64,000 nucleotides of DNA from Alteromonas pelagimontana. Its GTDB lineage: Bacteria; Pseudomonadota; Gammaproteobacteria; Enterobacterales; Alteromonadaceae. The stretch's first letter is position 1. Each line of letters starts with the position of its first letter. The stretch spans positions 496,001 to 560,000 of the forward strand of contig NZ_CP052766.1 of assembly GCF_002499975.2 (NCBI RefSeq), given 5' to 3'. This document shows positions 1 to 9,913 of the stretch, in pieces. Below the pieces are notes generated by a model that was given only the letters and a program-made list of their open reading frames with translations, ran no database searches and was not told where the DNA came from. The position numbers and the translations under genes were made by a program.

Positions 1-377
1 TACCCCTGATTACAGAACCCGTACGCTAAATACTGGTATCCGACGTGAATAAGCTCATCGGCAATAAAACCGGTTTCTTCGCGCAATTCACCAGCAGCTA
101 AAGCTTCCGGCGAGGCATCCGGCTTCTCTTCCCAAGCACCTTGAGGAAATTCCAGCTGACGTTCATTTATTGGGTAGCGGTATTGCTCTACCATATAAAT
201 GTCGTTTCTCTCTATCGGAATAATAATGGTGAAATCGGGCTTCTCAACTACCGAATACAAGCCTTTCGCACCGCTCTGCCGCCTAATTTCATCCTCCCGC
301 AAGGTCATCCATTTATTTTGGTAAACCTTCCGTGTAGTGACAGTTTCTATTTCCCGTTGCTGAGGTACGTCTGTCAT
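1..377 (-). CDS. Nudix hydrolase, ADP-ribose pyrophosphatase-like (3' end outside window)
   Basis: Reading leftward from an ATG at 377 the frame stays open to the window edge, giving about 125 residues. They include a Nudix-type segment, a Gly-rich start (FPQGAWEE) followed by ELREETGF, the metal-binding part of the Nudix box. The Arg normally before the first Glu is Gly here and the spacing after the first Gly is about two residues longer than the canonical box. Such enzymes hydrolyse nucleoside diphosphates linked to another moiety; the substrate cannot be told from this fragment. A strong Shine-Dalgarno (GAGGAG) lies inside the end of the upstream hydrolase gene, one base away, so the two genes are probably co-transcribed. 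The C-terminus is not visible. Confidence 0.8.
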   Translation of the reverse strand, partial: MTDVPQQREIETVTTRKVYQNKWMTLREDEIRRQSGAKGLYSVVEKPDFTIIIPIERNDIYMVEQYRYPINERQLEFPQGAWEEKPDASPEALAAGELREETGFIADELIHVGYQYLAYGFCNQG

Positions 378-378
378 T

Positions 379-1419
379 TCACTTCTCCTCGAAAGAGTCT
401 GTTTGGTTATACTCACTGATATCTCCGGTATTGAGGTACACGGCGGGTTCAATATTGGCTGAAATCCAGGTGCTAATAGCCCGGTGCTCAAGATTATCTA
501 TTACCGGCGTGGACATGTGATTCTCACTTTTTACCACATGTCGCGTTACATTGGGCATATTCCATTGAGCAGCCTCATTAATATTACTGATGGTATCTTT
601 GCGGCCACCGTAGACAAGAATTGGCAACGTTAGTGAGGACAGGTCGTCGAACATGTCGGTTTGTTCTATGTCCACACCTGCATTAGACAAAGCAATTTTT
701 GCCCCCTCTTTTAATGAGAAATCAGGTATCAATAAGCTTGTCCATGGCCGAAAAGACATCGCCACACCTACCGTGGCTATGTCAAATCGATTCATAGGAG
801 AAAGCAGAATCAGCCCGCTGATTTGGTTACTCAAGGTAGCGGTTTTAACCGCTGCCAGCGCGCCCATCGAATGTCCGACGACTATCAGAGGTTGAGTGAC
901 CGTATCACGCTGATTATCAAGAAATTCAGTAAGAAGTTCGGCATCCTTCACTCCGTAACTCAGCGGCGGCGAAGCTGCGTCCCGGCCAAACAAGCCGGGT
1001 ACAAGAACGTGAAAGCCAAGTAACTGGAAATATGTTGCCGCATAACGCATTTCTTCTTTATCCGCGCCAAACCCATGCAATAACATCACCGTTCCCTCAA
1101 ACCGGGGGACGGCAGAAGATATTAACGTTAACGACTTATCAAATGTCATGGTAGCGGGGTTAGTCAGACTTACGCTAAAGGATAAGTCGCTTTCGCTAAG
1201 GGGCTGTGGGGCCCCATAAAAATAGGAAAAGCAATATAACCACGTGTCGCTGCAATACTGCTTATCAAAAGTAAGAAGGGTTTCGGCTAATTTTTCAAAA
1301 GATTCGCTGGTAGAAAAAGTATAGGGGTTTGAAGAAGATTCAATTTCCCGAGCCACGAAGGTAGCGCACGATGCCAGTGTGAATAATGTGGCCAACACAA
1401 TTGCGATTCGGTGAGCCAT
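379..1419 (-). CDS. Alpha/beta-hydrolase lipoprotein
   Basis: A 346-residue protein with a lipoprotein signal (hydrophobic stretch ending LASC, Cys18), so it is probably anchored in the envelope. The alpha/beta-hydrolase core shows an oxyanion-type HG at about 115, the nucleophile elbow GHSMG with Ser at about 184, a late Asp (GGRKD) and a His (ENHMS), a complete catalytic triad in order. The substrate is unknown; the family includes lysophospholipases and esterases. Its stop is one base from the start of the Nudix gene, indicating an operon. The ATG at 1419 was chosen because the signal peptide begins directly there. Confidence 0.85.
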   Translation of the reverse strand: MAHRIAIVLATLFTLASCATFVAREIESSSNPYTFSTSESFEKLAETLLTFDKQYCSDTWLYCFSYFYGAPQPLSESDLSFSVSLTNPATMTFDKSLTLISSAVPRFEGTVMLLHGFGADKEEMRYAATYFQLLGFHVLVPGLFGRDAASPPLSYGVKDAELLTEFLDNQRDTVTQPLIVVGHSMGALAAVKTATLSNQISGLILLSPMNRFDIATVGVAMSFRPWTSLLIPDFSLKEGAKIALSNAGVDIEQTDMFDDLSSLTLPILVYGGRKDTISNINEAAQWNMPNVTRHVVKSENHMSTPVIDNLEHRAISTWISANIEPAVYLNTGDISEYNQTDSFEEK

Positions 1420-1505
1420 GCCCTACTCCTGTGGCGAGATAGGTGGTAAATCTGAAGTTCGTAACAAATAAAATGAAGGGTGAGACTGATGCTCACCCGA
1501 CGAGG

Positions 1506-1982
1506 TCAAATATATTCAACCTCAGTAATTTCGTATTCAACCGGACCTGATGGCGTTTGAATATTTACAATATCGTCTATCTCTTTTCCAATCAAACCAC
1601 GGGCAATAGGTGAATTCACTGAAATCAGATTACTTTTAATATCCGCTTCATCATCACCCACAATTCGGTATGTCGTTTCTTTTTCGTTTTCCAGGTTCAT
1701 AATGGTAACCGTGGTGCCAAAAATGACCTTACCTGTGTTGTCCATCTTGGTGACATCGATAATTTGTGCGTTGGATAGTTTGCCTTCAATATCCTGAATG
1801 CGCCCTTCACAAAAACTTTGTTGTTCCCGGGCAGCATGATACTCCGCATTTTCTTTTAGATCACCGTGTTCACGGGCTTCAGCAATGGCCTGAATAATTC
1901 GCGGGCGTGTTACAGATTTGAGTTCATTTAGCTCAGCGCGCAATAACTCCGCACCACGAGCTGTCATTGGGTACTGACTCAT
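1506..1982 (-). CDS. greA: Transcription elongation factor GreA
   Basis: At 158 residues this matches GreA length exactly. The N-terminal coiled coil carries the acidic tip [15 protein letters not shown] with Asp41 and Glu44, the residues that position Mg2+ in the RNA polymerase secondary channel to stimulate cleavage of backtracked RNA. The C-terminal FKBP-like half ends in the typical GPVEYEI segment. It lies downstream of carB in the same direction, but a strong terminator and a second hairpin separate the two, so greA probably has its own promoter in the roughly 45 bases before its start or depends on read-through. Confidence 0.97.
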   Translation of the reverse strand: MSQYPMTARGAELLRAELNELKSVTRPRIIQAIAEAREHGDLKENAEYHAAREQQSFCEGRIQDIEGKLSNAQIIDVTKMDNTGKVIFGTTVTIMNLENEKETTYRIVGDDEADIKSNLISVNSPIARGLIGKEIDDIVNIQTPSGPVEYEITEVEYI

Positions 1983-2026
1983 GAATGTCGTCTCACTTAC
2001 TCTAAAATTTGGCTCTTGAAATGCTC

Positions 2027-2057
2027 AAAAAAAGTGCGCCAATCAGGCGCACATTTT
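2027..2057 (-). terminator. Rho-independent terminator after carB
   Basis: GTGCGCC at 2034-2040 pairs perfectly with GGCGCAC at 2046-2052 around a 5-base loop. On the minus strand the stem is followed by seven T residues (A run at 2027-2033), a textbook terminator for carB. A shorter T run on the other side could let it work in both directions. Confidence 0.85.
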
Positions 2058-2070
2058 TGACATGGTTGCA

Positions 2071-2093
2071 GACAGGATACCTCGTATCCTGTC
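2071..2093. repeat. Perfect 10-bp stem-loop between carB and its terminator
   Basis: GACAGGATAC (2071-2080), a 3-base loop, then GTATCCTGTC (2084-2093) form a perfect 10-bp hairpin directly before the carB terminator. It has no T run. A stabilising 3' hairpin or a small palindromic repeat are both possible. Confidence 0.6.
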
Positions 2094-2101
2094 TATTGTC
2101 A

Positions 2102-5100
2102 TCATTGTTTAATACGAGCGTGAAGCTCCTGAACAGACGTCACTTTGTTACGATCATCGGCAGATTTCGCTCTAACCGTGGCAAAGGCGGCGTTCATGGT
2201 TGTGGTATAAGTTACCTTGTTTAACAGCGCTTCCCGGCGTATATAAACTGAATCGGTAATCGCCTGACGGCCTTCAGTGGTATTAATAATGTAGTTGTAC
2301 TCACCATTTTTAATAGCATCAACAATGTTAGGACGCCCTTCAGACAGCTTGTTCACCACCGAACTGGCAATGCCTGCATCGTACAATGTTGTTGCCGTAC
2401 CGCGCGTACACTCAATAGTGAAGCCATTATCGACCAAAGTTTTTGCTAACTCAATTATGCGGTTTTTATCGGTTTGTCTGACAGATAGCAGCGCCTTACC
2501 GGACTTCGGCAATGGAGCACCAGCGCCCAGGTTAGCTTTCGCATAGGCTTCTTCAAAGGTATCACCCACACCCATCACTTCGCCCGTCGAACGCATCTCA
2601 GGACCAAGCAATGGATCGACACCTTGAAACTTGGCAAAAGGAAGTACTACTTCTTTTACTGAGAAAAAGGGTGGAATGACTTCTTCAGTAATGCCCTGCT
2701 CTTTCAGGCTAACTCCAGCCATAACTCGTGCGGCAACTTTGGCAAGTTGTACACCTGTCGCTTTAGACACAAAAGGCACAGTTCTGGCAGCGCGCGGGTT
2801 GACCTCAATCAAATACACTTCGCCATCTTTTATAGCGAACTGCGTATTCATCAGGCCGACTACACCAAGCTCCAATGCCATGGCCCGAACCTGCTCACGC
2901 ATTTTATCTTGTATGGCTTTAGACAGAGAATGCGGTGGTAAAGAACAGGCTGAATCGCCGGAATGCACGCCAGCTTGCTCAATATGCTCCATGATCCCGC
3001 CAATCAGCACATCTTTGCCGTCACAGATAGCATCAATGTCAACCTCGATAGCATCGTCCAAGAAGCGGTCTAGCAGCACCGGCGCATCGTTAGAAACTTT
3101 TACGGCTTCTGTCAAATAACGTTTTAAGTCTTTTAAGTCGTAGACAATCTCCATTGCCCGCCCGCCAAGAACATAAGAAGGGCGAACCACTAACGGAAAC
3201 CCGATGCCTTCCGCCTTCGCCAGCGCTTGATCCATATTCGTTACAGTGGCATTAGCAGGCTGTTTAAGATTAAGCTTGGTAACCATTTGCTGAAAGCGTT
3301 CGCGGTCTTCAGCGCGGTCAATGGCATCAGGTGATGTACCGATAATCGGCACCCCATTCGCTTCCAACGCTCGCGCCAGCTTCAGCGGCGTTTGCCCACC
3401 ATATTGAACAATGACACCTTTAGGCTTTTCTTTTTCGCAGATTTCCAGCACGTCTTCCAGTGTGACAGGTTCAAAATACAGCCGGTCAGACGTATCATAG
3501 TCGGTAGAAACTGTCTCAGGGTTACAGTTAACCATAATAGTTTCGTAACCATCTTCGCGCATGGAAAGTGCAGCGTGAACGCAGCAATAATCAAATTCGA
3601 TTCCTTGCCCGATCCGGTTTGGCCCGCCACCTAACACCATAATTTTATCGCGATCTGAAGGTTCAGCTTCACATTCTTCATCGTAGGTGGAATACATATA
3701 TGCGGTACTGGTCGAAAATTCAGCGGCACAGGTATCAACCCGTTTATACACTGGGTGAATGCCAAACTTACGTCGGACGTCCCGCACATCGCTTTCTGCG
3801 ACTTTCGTCAATTCTGCCAGCCGGGCGTCAGAGAACCCTTTACGCTTCAACTTGCGCATCATCTCAGCATCAAGACTACTTATTCCCTCGTGCGCTACCT
3901 GTTCTTCAAGTTGCACCAGTTCTTCAATTTGTACAAGGTACCAGCGGTCAATGTTGGTAAGAGAGAAAATTTCGTCTACTGTCATGCCTAGTCTAAAGGC
4001 ATCAGCAATATACCAGATACGCTCAGCACCCGGTTGCCGAAGTTCATAAACTATTTTATTGCGCGCTTCGCTATCTTCCAGGTTCACCAGCGGATTTAAG
4101 CCCGTTGCGTTAACCTCTAAACCACGTAACGCTTTTTGTAACGATTCCTGCTGATTACGGCCTATTGCCATCACTTCACCTACAGATTTCATCTGCGTGG
4201 TGAGCCGATCGTTTGCGCCAGCAAATTTTTCAAAGTTGAAGCGTGGTATTTTGGTAACCACATAGTCGATAGACGGTTCGAAGGAAGCCGGAGTTAAGCC
4301 CCCGGTAATGTCGTTAGCCAGTTCATCTAAGGTGTAGCCAATAGCCAGTTTAGCCGCAACTTTCGCAATCGGGAAGCCTGTAGCTTTTGATGCCAGTGCT
4401 GAAGAACGCGACACACGCGGGTTCATCTCGATAATTACCATGCGGCCTGTATCGGGATCGACACCAAACTGTACGTTCGAACCGCCGGTTTCCACTCCAA
4501 TTTCCCGCAATACGGCCATCGCCGCATTTCGCATAATCTGGAATTCTTTATCGGTGAGAGTTTGCGCGGGCGCTACGGTAATAGAATCGCCGGTGTGCAC
4601 GCCCATAGGATCAAAGTTTTCTATGGTACACACAATAATGCAGTTGTCCGCTTTATCGCGAACCACTTCCATTTCGTACTCTTTCCAGCCAATTAACGAT
4701 TCATCTATTAACAACTCGTTGGTAGGAGAAAGATCGAGTCCGCGGTGACATATCTCGTTGAATTCATCTATGTTATAGGCGATACCTCCGCCGCTTCCGC
4801 CCATGGTGAAGGAAGGACGAATAATACAGGGAAAACCAATACGACTAAGTACGTCGTGTGCCTGCTCCATACTGTGAGCGATTTCAGCACGTGGACATTC
4901 CAGCCCAATCGATTTCATCGCTTTGTCAAAGCGCTCGCGATCTTCCGCTTTATCAATGGCATCCGCAGTGGCGCCAATAAGTTCCACGCCGAATTCATCG
5001 AGCACGCCTTCCCGGTTCAGATCCAGCGCACAGTTCAACGCGGTTTGTCCGCCCATGGTAGGCAAAATAGCATCAGGGCGTTCTTTTTCAATAATTTTAC

Positions 5101-5323
5101 GAACCGCTTCCCAGTGGATTGGCTCGATGTAGGTGGCATCCGCCATCTCCGGATCGGTCATGATAGTCGCTGGGTTTGAATTTACCAGAATGACGCGATA
5201 CCCTTCCTCCCGCAGCGCCTTACACGCCTGCGCGCCGGAATAGTCGAACTCACAGGCCTGACCAATCACGATAGGGCCAGCACCCAGGATAAGAATACTT
5301 TTTAGGTCGGTACGTTTTGGCAT
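2102..5323 (-). CDS. carB: Carbamoyl-phosphate synthase large subunit
   Basis: The 1073-residue product has the same length as the E. coli protein. It is the synthetase subunit that makes carbamoyl phosphate from bicarbonate, two ATP and ammonia channelled from CarA, feeding pyrimidine and arginine synthesis. The duplicated ATP-grasp architecture is visible: [22 protein letters not shown] at the start of the first half and [18 protein letters not shown] at about 560 in the second, each followed by [10 protein letters not shown] or [14 protein letters not shown] glycine loops. The last ~140 residues form the MGS-like allosteric domain. It follows carA by 13 bases in one operon. The ATG at 5323 is the standard [14 protein letters not shown] start. 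Confidence 0.98.
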   Translation of the reverse strand: MPKRTDLKSILILGAGPIVIGQACEFDYSGAQACKALREEGYRVILVNSNPATIMTDPEMADATYIEPIHWEAVRKIIEKERPDAILPTMGGQTALNCALDLNREGVLDEFGVELIGATADAIDKAEDRERFDKAMKSIGLECPRAEIAHSMEQAHDVLSRIGFPCIIRPSFTMGGSGGGIAYNIDEFNEICHRGLDLSPTNELLIDESLIGWKEYEMEVVRDKADNCIIVCTIENFDPMGVHTGDSITVAPAQTLTDKEFQIMRNAAMAVLREIGVETGGSNVQFGVDPDTGRMVIIEMNPRVSRSSALASKATGFPIAKVAAKLAIGYTLDELANDITGGLTPASFEPSIDYVVTKIPRFNFEKFAGANDRLTTQMKSVGEVMAIGRNQQESLQKALRGLEVNATGLNPLVNLEDSEARNKIVYELRQPGAERIWYIADAFRLGMTVDEIFSLTNIDRWYLVQIEELVQLEEQVAHEGISSLDAEMMRKLKRKGFSDARLAELTKVAESDVRDVRRKFGIHPVYKRVDTCAAEFSTSTAYMYSTYDEECEAEPSDRDKIMVLGGGPNRIGQGIEFDYCCVHAALSMREDGYETIMVNCNPETVSTDYDTSDRLYFEPVTLEDVLEICEKEKPKGVIVQYGGQTPLKLARALEANGVPIIGTSPDAIDRAEDRERFQQMVTKLNLKQPANATVTNMDQALAKAEGIGFPLVVRPSYVLGGRAMEIVYDLKDLKRYLTEAVKVSNDAPVLLDRFLDDAIEVDIDAICDGKDVLIGGIMEHIEQAGVHSGDSACSLPPHSLSKAIQDKMREQVRAMALELGVVGLMNTQFAIKDGEVYLIEVNPRAARTVPFVSKATGVQLAKVAARVMAGVSLKEQGITEEVIPPFFSVKEVVLPFAKFQGVDPLLGPEMRSTGEVMGVGDTFEEAYAKANLGAGAPLPKSGKALLSVRQTDKNRIIELAKTLVDNGFTIECTRGTATTLYDAGIASSVVNKLSEGRPNIVDAIKNGEYNYIINTTEGRQAITDSVYIRREALLNKVTYTTTMNAAFATVRAKSADDRNKVTSVQELHARIKQ

Positions 5324-5336
5324 AAAAGGCTAGTTC

Positions 5337-6473
5337 CTACTGCTTTGATTGGTCGATAAGTTCAATGAAGTGATCGAAGAGATCCGCCGCTTCGTGTGGT
5401 CCGGGACTTGCCTCTGGGTGTCCCTGAAAACTAAACGCCGGTTTGTCTTTACGATGAATACCTTGTAACGATTTATCGAACAGAGAAATATGGGTAATTT
5501 CCAGATTATCAGGCAGCGAAGTTTCATCTACCGCGAACCCATGGTTCTGGCTAGTAATCATAACGACGTTTTTCTTTAGATCTTTGACCGGGTGATTACC
5601 ACCATGATGACCAAACTTCATTTTTACTGTTTTCGCGCCACTGGCTAAAGCGAGCAACTGATGTCCTAAGCAAATTCCAAACACAGGTACGTTTGCCTCA
5701 ACCAGCGTTTTGATCGCATCTACAGCATAGGTACATGGTTCCGGATCACCAGGTCCGTTTGACAGGAATACCCCATCTGGGTTCATCGCCATAACGTCCT
5801 GAGCAGACGTTTGCGCAGGTACTAACGTAATTTTGCAACCCCTGGCTACAAGCATACGCAGAATATTATGTTTAACACCGTAATCATACGCGACGACATG
5901 ATACTTGGCCGGTACATCAGGGGTAGTCTGATAGCCTTCGCCGAGCTTCCAGACGCCGCCATTCCATTCGCGAATTTCTGTAGTACAAACTTCTTTCGCC
6001 AGGTCCATTCCTTTCAGCCCTGGAAAACTTTTTGCTTTTTGCAGTGCTAGCGCTTCATCCAGCTCGTCGACGCACATTATACAGCCGTTCTGTGCCCCTT
6101 TATCACGCAATATACGCGTCAGCCGACGGGTATCAATATCCGCAATTCCCACAACTCCTTTCGCCTTAAGGTAATCAGAAAGAGACTGTTGCTGGCGAAA
6201 GTTACTGGCGATCAAAGGCAGCTCGCGGATCACCAGGCCTTTCGACCAAATAGTGTCTGCTTCAACGTCTTCTACATTTATGCCGGTATTTCCGATATGA
6301 GGATAAGTAAGGGTGATGATTTGTTCAGCGTAAGAAGGGTCAGTAAGAATTTCCTGGTAGCCAGTCATCGAAGTGTTAAAAACAACTTCTCCAACAGCAA
6401 TACCTTGCGCACCAATTGCAGTGCCTTTAAAAACAGAACCATCCTCTAACACCAAAAGGGCAGAATTAGCCAA
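5337..6473 (-). CDS. carA: Carbamoyl-phosphate synthase small subunit (glutaminase)
   Basis: This class I glutamine amidotransferase supplies ammonia to CarB. The nucleophile elbow FGICLGHQ and the C-terminal [11 protein letters not shown] (His and Glu of the triad) are present. The open frame runs further upstream, but homology begins at [11 protein letters not shown]. There is a TTG at 6473 preceded by GGAGG at ideal distance, so I take TTG as the start, giving 378 residues, close to the family length. Upstream in-frame ATGs would add a tail unlike CarA. It forms an operon with carB and lies downstream of dapB, a common gammaproteobacterial order. Confidence 0.95.
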   Translation of the reverse strand: MANSALLVLEDGSVFKGTAIGAQGIAVGEVVFNTSMTGYQEILTDPSYAEQIITLTYPHIGNTGINVEDVEADTIWSKGLVIRELPLIASNFRQQQSLSDYLKAKGVVGIADIDTRRLTRILRDKGAQNGCIMCVDELDEALALQKAKSFPGLKGMDLAKEVCTTEIREWNGGVWKLGEGYQTTPDVPAKYHVVAYDYGVKHNILRMLVARGCKITLVPAQTSAQDVMAMNPDGVFLSNGPGDPEPCTYAVDAIKTLVEANVPVFGICLGHQLLALASGAKTVKMKFGHHGGNHPVKDLKKNVVMITSQNHGFAVDETSLPDNLEITHISLFDKSLQGIHRKDKPAFSFQGHPEASPGPHEAADLFDHFIELIDQSKQ

Positions 6474-6582
6474 GTCAACCTCCAGATTAAGGATAACCGA
6501 GTGTTTAAGCAGGTTTCTGCTCAAACCCCACAAAAAACGGATATAACGCGAATTTTCCGCTCCGTTTACAGATCTTTGCAGC

Positions 6583-6614
6583 TAATAAAATAGCGTTGTC
6601 TAGTCAAACAACGC
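6583..6614 (-). terminator. Hairpin between dapB and carA, possible terminator or attenuator
   Basis: GCGTTGT (6593-6599) and ACAACGC (6608-6614) form a 7-bp stem with an 8-base loop. On the minus strand it is followed by TATTTTATT. It could terminate dapB transcripts or act in the carA leader. The T run is interrupted, so the call is tentative. Confidence 0.45.
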
Positions 6615-6746
6615 GAAATTTTGGCAAATTCCAATGAGTATATAGGAATCCTCAGAGAAGGTCTAATTGGAATTTAGATAAATACGTAAAACGCCTCATT
6701 CAAGCTAATTTACTGCAAAACAGCGTGAAACTGCTGTTTATGACGC

Positions 6747-7556
6747 TTAATCTTGCAGCTTAAGGCCGATAACGTTATCCATGCCATACAAAGCGGCTTT
6801 CTTCCCATGCAGCCACTTCGCGGCGTGAACAGCTCCGCGGCCAAAGGTGAGTCGGCTTGACGCCTTGTGCGTTATCTCCAGCCTCTCACCTATATCCGCA
6901 AACAATGCGGTGTGTTCACCCACAATATCTCCCCCTCTCACAGTTGCAAAGCCAATAGTTTTTTGATCCCTCGGGGGCTCCTTACCTTCTCTTCCGTAAA
7001 CTGCACACTCCTTAAGATTTCTTCCTAGTTCATCAGCAATCGCATTGCCAATAGCCACTGCCGTACCGGATGGCGCGTCCTGTTTGTAGCGGTGATGCGC
7101 TTCTAAAATTTCTATATCGGCAGTTTCCCCTAATGCTCTGGCTGCCTGCTTTACCAGTGACAACATGACGTTTACACCGACGCTGTAGTTAGCAGCGAAC
7201 ACCACGGGAATCTGCGTCGCCGCATTTTTAAGCGATGATAGTTGTTCATCGGAAAGGCCGGTTGTGCCAATAACTACCGGTATATTGTGAGAGACGCACC
7301 AGGCGAGGTTGCTGTCGAAGGCCGCTGGCAATGTGAAATCAATCATGACATCCACTTGCGTAGGATTGATTTCTGATACCGCAGTGCACTTAATTGGCAA
7401 TGAACCGATGCCCGCCAATTCACCAACATTCATGCCTACCCAGGGCGAATCGTCGCGCACTGTTGCCACAGTGAGTTGAGCCTGTTCATGTTCTTGCAGC
7501 GCCTCGATTAACACGCGTCCCATTCGGCCATTTGCACCAAAGATACCTACTTTCAT
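6747..7556 (-). CDS. dapB: 4-hydroxy-tetrahydrodipicolinate reductase
   Basis: DapB reduces hydroxy-tetrahydrodipicolinate with NAD(P)H in the lysine and diaminopimelate pathway. The Rossmann start VGIFGANGRMGR, the catalytic EAHHRYKQDAPSGTA segment (His pair and Lys) and the C-terminal EITHKASSRLTFGRGAV are all present. I place the start at ATG 7556, eleven codons inside the longest frame, because family proteins start just before the Rossmann strand; this gives 269 residues against 273 in E. coli. The Shine-Dalgarno is weak at both candidates. carAB lies downstream in the same direction. Confidence 0.96.
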   Translation of the reverse strand: MKVGIFGANGRMGRVLIEALQEHEQAQLTVATVRDDSPWVGMNVGELAGIGSLPIKCTAVSEINPTQVDVMIDFTLPAAFDSNLAWCVSHNIPVVIGTTGLSDEQLSSLKNAATQIPVVFAANYSVGVNVMLSLVKQAARALGETADIEILEAHHRYKQDAPSGTAVAIGNAIADELGRNLKECAVYGREGKEPPRDQKTIGFATVRGGDIVGEHTALFADIGERLEITHKASSRLTFGRGAVHAAKWLHGKKAALYGMDNVIGLKLQD

Positions 7557-7718
7557 ATTCAATTGTTTCGTCAGAAAATTTTCTCGCATTGTGCCTGATG
7601 CTGGTTGCCATGAAAACCTCTAAGACTAATTATCATGCTTGCTCTTTTTCACATTGAGCCTTCAGGTAACTCCGGTATGATAACGCTATTCCGTATCTTA
7701 ACTTTAAGCGCAGAAAAA

Positions 7719-8402
7719 ATGGAAAAGCGGCTTATTTGGGACCTCCCCACACGATTGTTTCACTGGTTGTTAGTCATTACGCTAATTGTACAATATGTCA
7801 CCGCTGAAGTGCTTGATGACGCTATGCAATGGCATTTCTACGCGGGCTACTTCGCGTTAGGGTTGATTCTTTTTCGTATTCTTTGGGGTCTGGCTGGTAC
7901 CGATTACGCTCGTTTCAGCCATTTTGTAAAAGGGCCAGTCACAGTGCTCCGCTACGCGTGCAACCTGTTTAACAGAGATTCCCCGGCGCACACCGGACAC
8001 AACCCTTTAGGCGGCTGGATGGTGATTTTGATGCTGGCTCTTATCGCCACTCAGGCAGTAAGCGGGCTTTTTCTAACTGATGATGTCTTTCTGGATGGCC
8101 CCTATCGTTCAGCGGTAAGTGAGGCAACCCAGGACACAATGAACTTCCTTCATCACAACGTATTCAATGTGTTGTTGGCATTAATCGCTCTACATATTGC
8201 AGCAATCATTTTTTACGCTATCTACAAAAAACAACGTCTGGCACCCTCAATGATCCACGGGAAAAAAGCCACTGAAGATAAAGCTATTTCTTCATCTAAA
8301 CTGCTTTTAGCAGCGTTGTTAATTGCTCTTTCTGCGGCAACAGTGTACTACGCCGTAGAAATTGCTCCACCGGCCCCTGTTGATGATGGCGCATATTATT
8401 AG
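7719..8402 (+). CDS. Cytochrome b561-family membrane protein
   Basis: About 227 residues with four hydrophobic segments and the N-terminal signature IWDLPTRLFHWLL, typical of diheme cytochrome b561 proteins related to Ni-Fe hydrogenase b subunits (COG3658-type). Likely heme-ligand histidines occur in RLFHW, WHFYAGY, HTGHNPLGGW and LHHNVFN/ALHIAA. The role is membrane electron transfer; the partner is unknown. It may work with the cytochrome c' encoded nearby, but that is inference. The start at 7719 was chosen because MEKRLIWDLP is the usual N-terminus; the longer frame would add 28 unrelated residues. A cupin follows 12 bases downstream. Confidence 0.88.
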   Translation: MEKRLIWDLPTRLFHWLLVITLIVQYVTAEVLDDAMQWHFYAGYFALGLILFRILWGLAGTDYARFSHFVKGPVTVLRYACNLFNRDSPAHTGHNPLGGWMVILMLALIATQAVSGLFLTDDVFLDGPYRSAVSEATQDTMNFLHHNVFNVLLALIALHIAAIIFYAIYKKQRLAPSMIHGKKATEDKAISSSKLLLAALLIALSAATVYYAVEIAPPAPVDDGAYY

Positions 8403-8414
8403 GTAGGAAAAGAA

Positions 8415-8894
8415 ATGGAAAAATATCTTGTTACCAAAGAAGAAATTGAAACATTTCAGGGCGAAAAGAAAACCCACTACCTTAACCCAAAAGCCGTACG
8501 AGAAAACAAATCATTGGGCGAATTGACGGGACTAACCGGACTCGGCGTTCACATTATTGCCATTGAGCCAGGCTACGAAACTACCGAGTATCATGTCCAT
8601 CATTTTGAAGACGAGTGTGTGTATATACTTGAAGGTGAAGCCACAGCTCTCGTGGGTGATGAAAGACTGGCAGTGAAAGCGGGCGATTTTTTGGGGTATC
8701 GTGCGGGCGGTCAGGCACATACCATAATGAATTCTGGCGCTAATACATTACGCTGCTTGGTAGTTGGAGAAAGATTGCAGCATGATGTCTGTGATTATCC
8801 CAATTTAAAAAAGCGGCTTTATCGCAATCCGGCGCTTTCTATGGATTTAGTCGATAGCGATAAGATTATTGACCCGCGTCTTCCTCCAAAATAG
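8415..8894 (+). CDS. Cupin-domain protein
   Basis: A 159-residue single-cupin protein. Motif 1 is seen as the metal-binding HVHHFEDECVYILEGE segment and motif 2 as GDFLGYRAGGQAHTIMNSG, so the His/Glu ligands of a metal-binding cupin are present. The DPRLPPK tail resembles a conserved gammaproteobacterial group (COG3837-like). It may bind or isomerise a small metabolite; the substrate is not known. It begins 12 bases after the cytochrome b561 gene with a good AGGAAAAG ribosome site and is probably in its operon. Confidence 0.82.
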   Translation: MEKYLVTKEEIETFQGEKKTHYLNPKAVRENKSLGELTGLTGLGVHIIAIEPGYETTEYHVHHFEDECVYILEGEATALVGDERLAVKAGDFLGYRAGGQAHTIMNSGANTLRCLVVGERLQHDVCDYPNLKKRLYRNPALSMDLVDSDKIIDPRLPPK

Positions 8895-9212
8895 ATAGAG
8901 CAGCGAGATTAATGTTGTATTCATGTTCTTGAAATTTAACCGGCTATGGAATCAGTTAAGCGCAGGGGCGTGAAGGTAACGAAAACGCGTTGCCCAAGCG
9001 CCGCTTTTTCATTTTCGGCAGGTTAGTTACTGCGGCTTCAAATAAGCCGAATAAAGAGAAATCATCTATCAGAAACGCCGTAAAAATCATAACCGAGGGC
9101 CCTGCCGGAGCTTCCCTGCTCCATAGGTTCACAGAATCTTCTCGAATTATTTGAAAAGTATTCGCGATATCTACCTGCGGTGTTACCCGGTGAGGGTAAC
9201 GCCGCGAGCTAA
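8895..9212. other. Intergenic region between cupin and cytochrome c' genes
   Basis: 318 bases between convergent genes with no convincing reading frame. The only clear structure is the stem-loop at 9177-9205 next to the cytochrome c' stop; no T-run terminator for the cupin operon was found. Confidence 0.6.
9177..9205 (-). repeat. Stem-loop just downstream of cytochrome c' gene
   Basis: CGGTGTTACCC (9178-9188) pairs with GGGTAACGCCG (9194-9204) with one G-T wobble, extended by one further G-C pair. It starts seven bases past the cytochrome c' stop. There is no T run, so it may stabilise the 3' end or form part of a factor-dependent terminator. Confidence 0.55.
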
Positions 9213-9689
9213 TTACTCTTTAAAATCGTCATGGCAAGCTTTACAAGCGGCACCTACCTTTCCAATCGCAGCACGATAGGCGCTCTCATCCCCTTCTCCA
9301 GCAACTTTTTGTAAATTAACTGAGGCAGTCTTCAAACCTTCAATTTTATCTTCAAATGCTGAATATTTTTCCCATATTACGGGTTTTGCTTCAGTTTCAA
9401 CGTCGAACTTGCGAGTATCTACTTGCACATAATCAGACATCATGGCGGCAAGTTGCTCAAGACGCATTCCGTTTGTCTTCATTACTTCAGTATCATAAGG
9501 AAGCGCACCTTTTGCCATGCCACCCAGCGGTCCCATGTTGCTTTTCAATAACTGGAACAAAGACTGACGATAAGTCACCATTGCCTCGGCGTGCTTTTGC
9601 GAAGAAGCTTCTTCCGCAATGGCGTTCCCCATTGCTAAAGAACTTAACAAGGAAACCGCCACTACTGCACTTTTGAGCATATACTTCAT
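9213..9689 (-). CDS. Cytochrome c' (class II c-type cytochrome)
   Basis: The 158-residue product has a Sec signal peptide (hydrophobic core, then GNAIAEE), placing it in the periplasm. The heme attachment motif CKACH is near the C-terminus (Cys149, Cys152, His153), which with the four-helix pattern identifies the cytochrome c'/c-556 family. These bind small ligands such as NO or transfer electrons. AAGGAAAAA lies before the ATG. It converges on the cytochrome b561-cupin pair, a possible but unproved partner. Confidence 0.92.
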   Translation of the reverse strand: MKYMLKSAVVAVSLLSSLAMGNAIAEEASSQKHAEAMVTYRQSLFQLLKSNMGPLGGMAKGALPYDTEVMKTNGMRLEQLAAMMSDYVQVDTRKFDVETEAKPVIWEKYSAFEDKIEGLKTASVNLQKVAGEGDESAYRAAIGKVGAACKACHDDFKE

Positions 9690-9886
9690 CTTAATTTTTT
9701 CCTTAAAATAGTTAAATACCGACGTTTATGCCCTTGGCGCCCACAATTATTCTCATGAGCGGCGGGCCGGAATTTTTCGCTCTAGTTTTAAATTTTACTC
9801 GTGTGATTTAATACTGATAGACGATGCCTATCGTTCAACTCGTTATTCAGCTTGATTTTATCCTGCATTATAACTTTATAAACGAC

Positions 9887-9908
9887 AAGCCCTCCAAAAG
9901 GAGGGCTT
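9887..9908 (-). terminator. Terminator after dnaJ
   Basis: AAGCCCTCC (9887-9895) and GGAGGGCTT (9900-9908) form a perfect 9-bp stem with an AAAA loop, six bases past the dnaJ stop. The T run on the minus strand is short, but stem strength and position fit the end of the dnaK-dnaJ transcript. Confidence 0.75.
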
Positions 9909-9913
9909 AAATT

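Noticed and set aside
2631..3119. Long frames on the plus strand opposite carB, dnaK and other conserved genes
   Set aside because: These are antisense shadows of highly conserved coding sequences with no independent motif or ribosome site.
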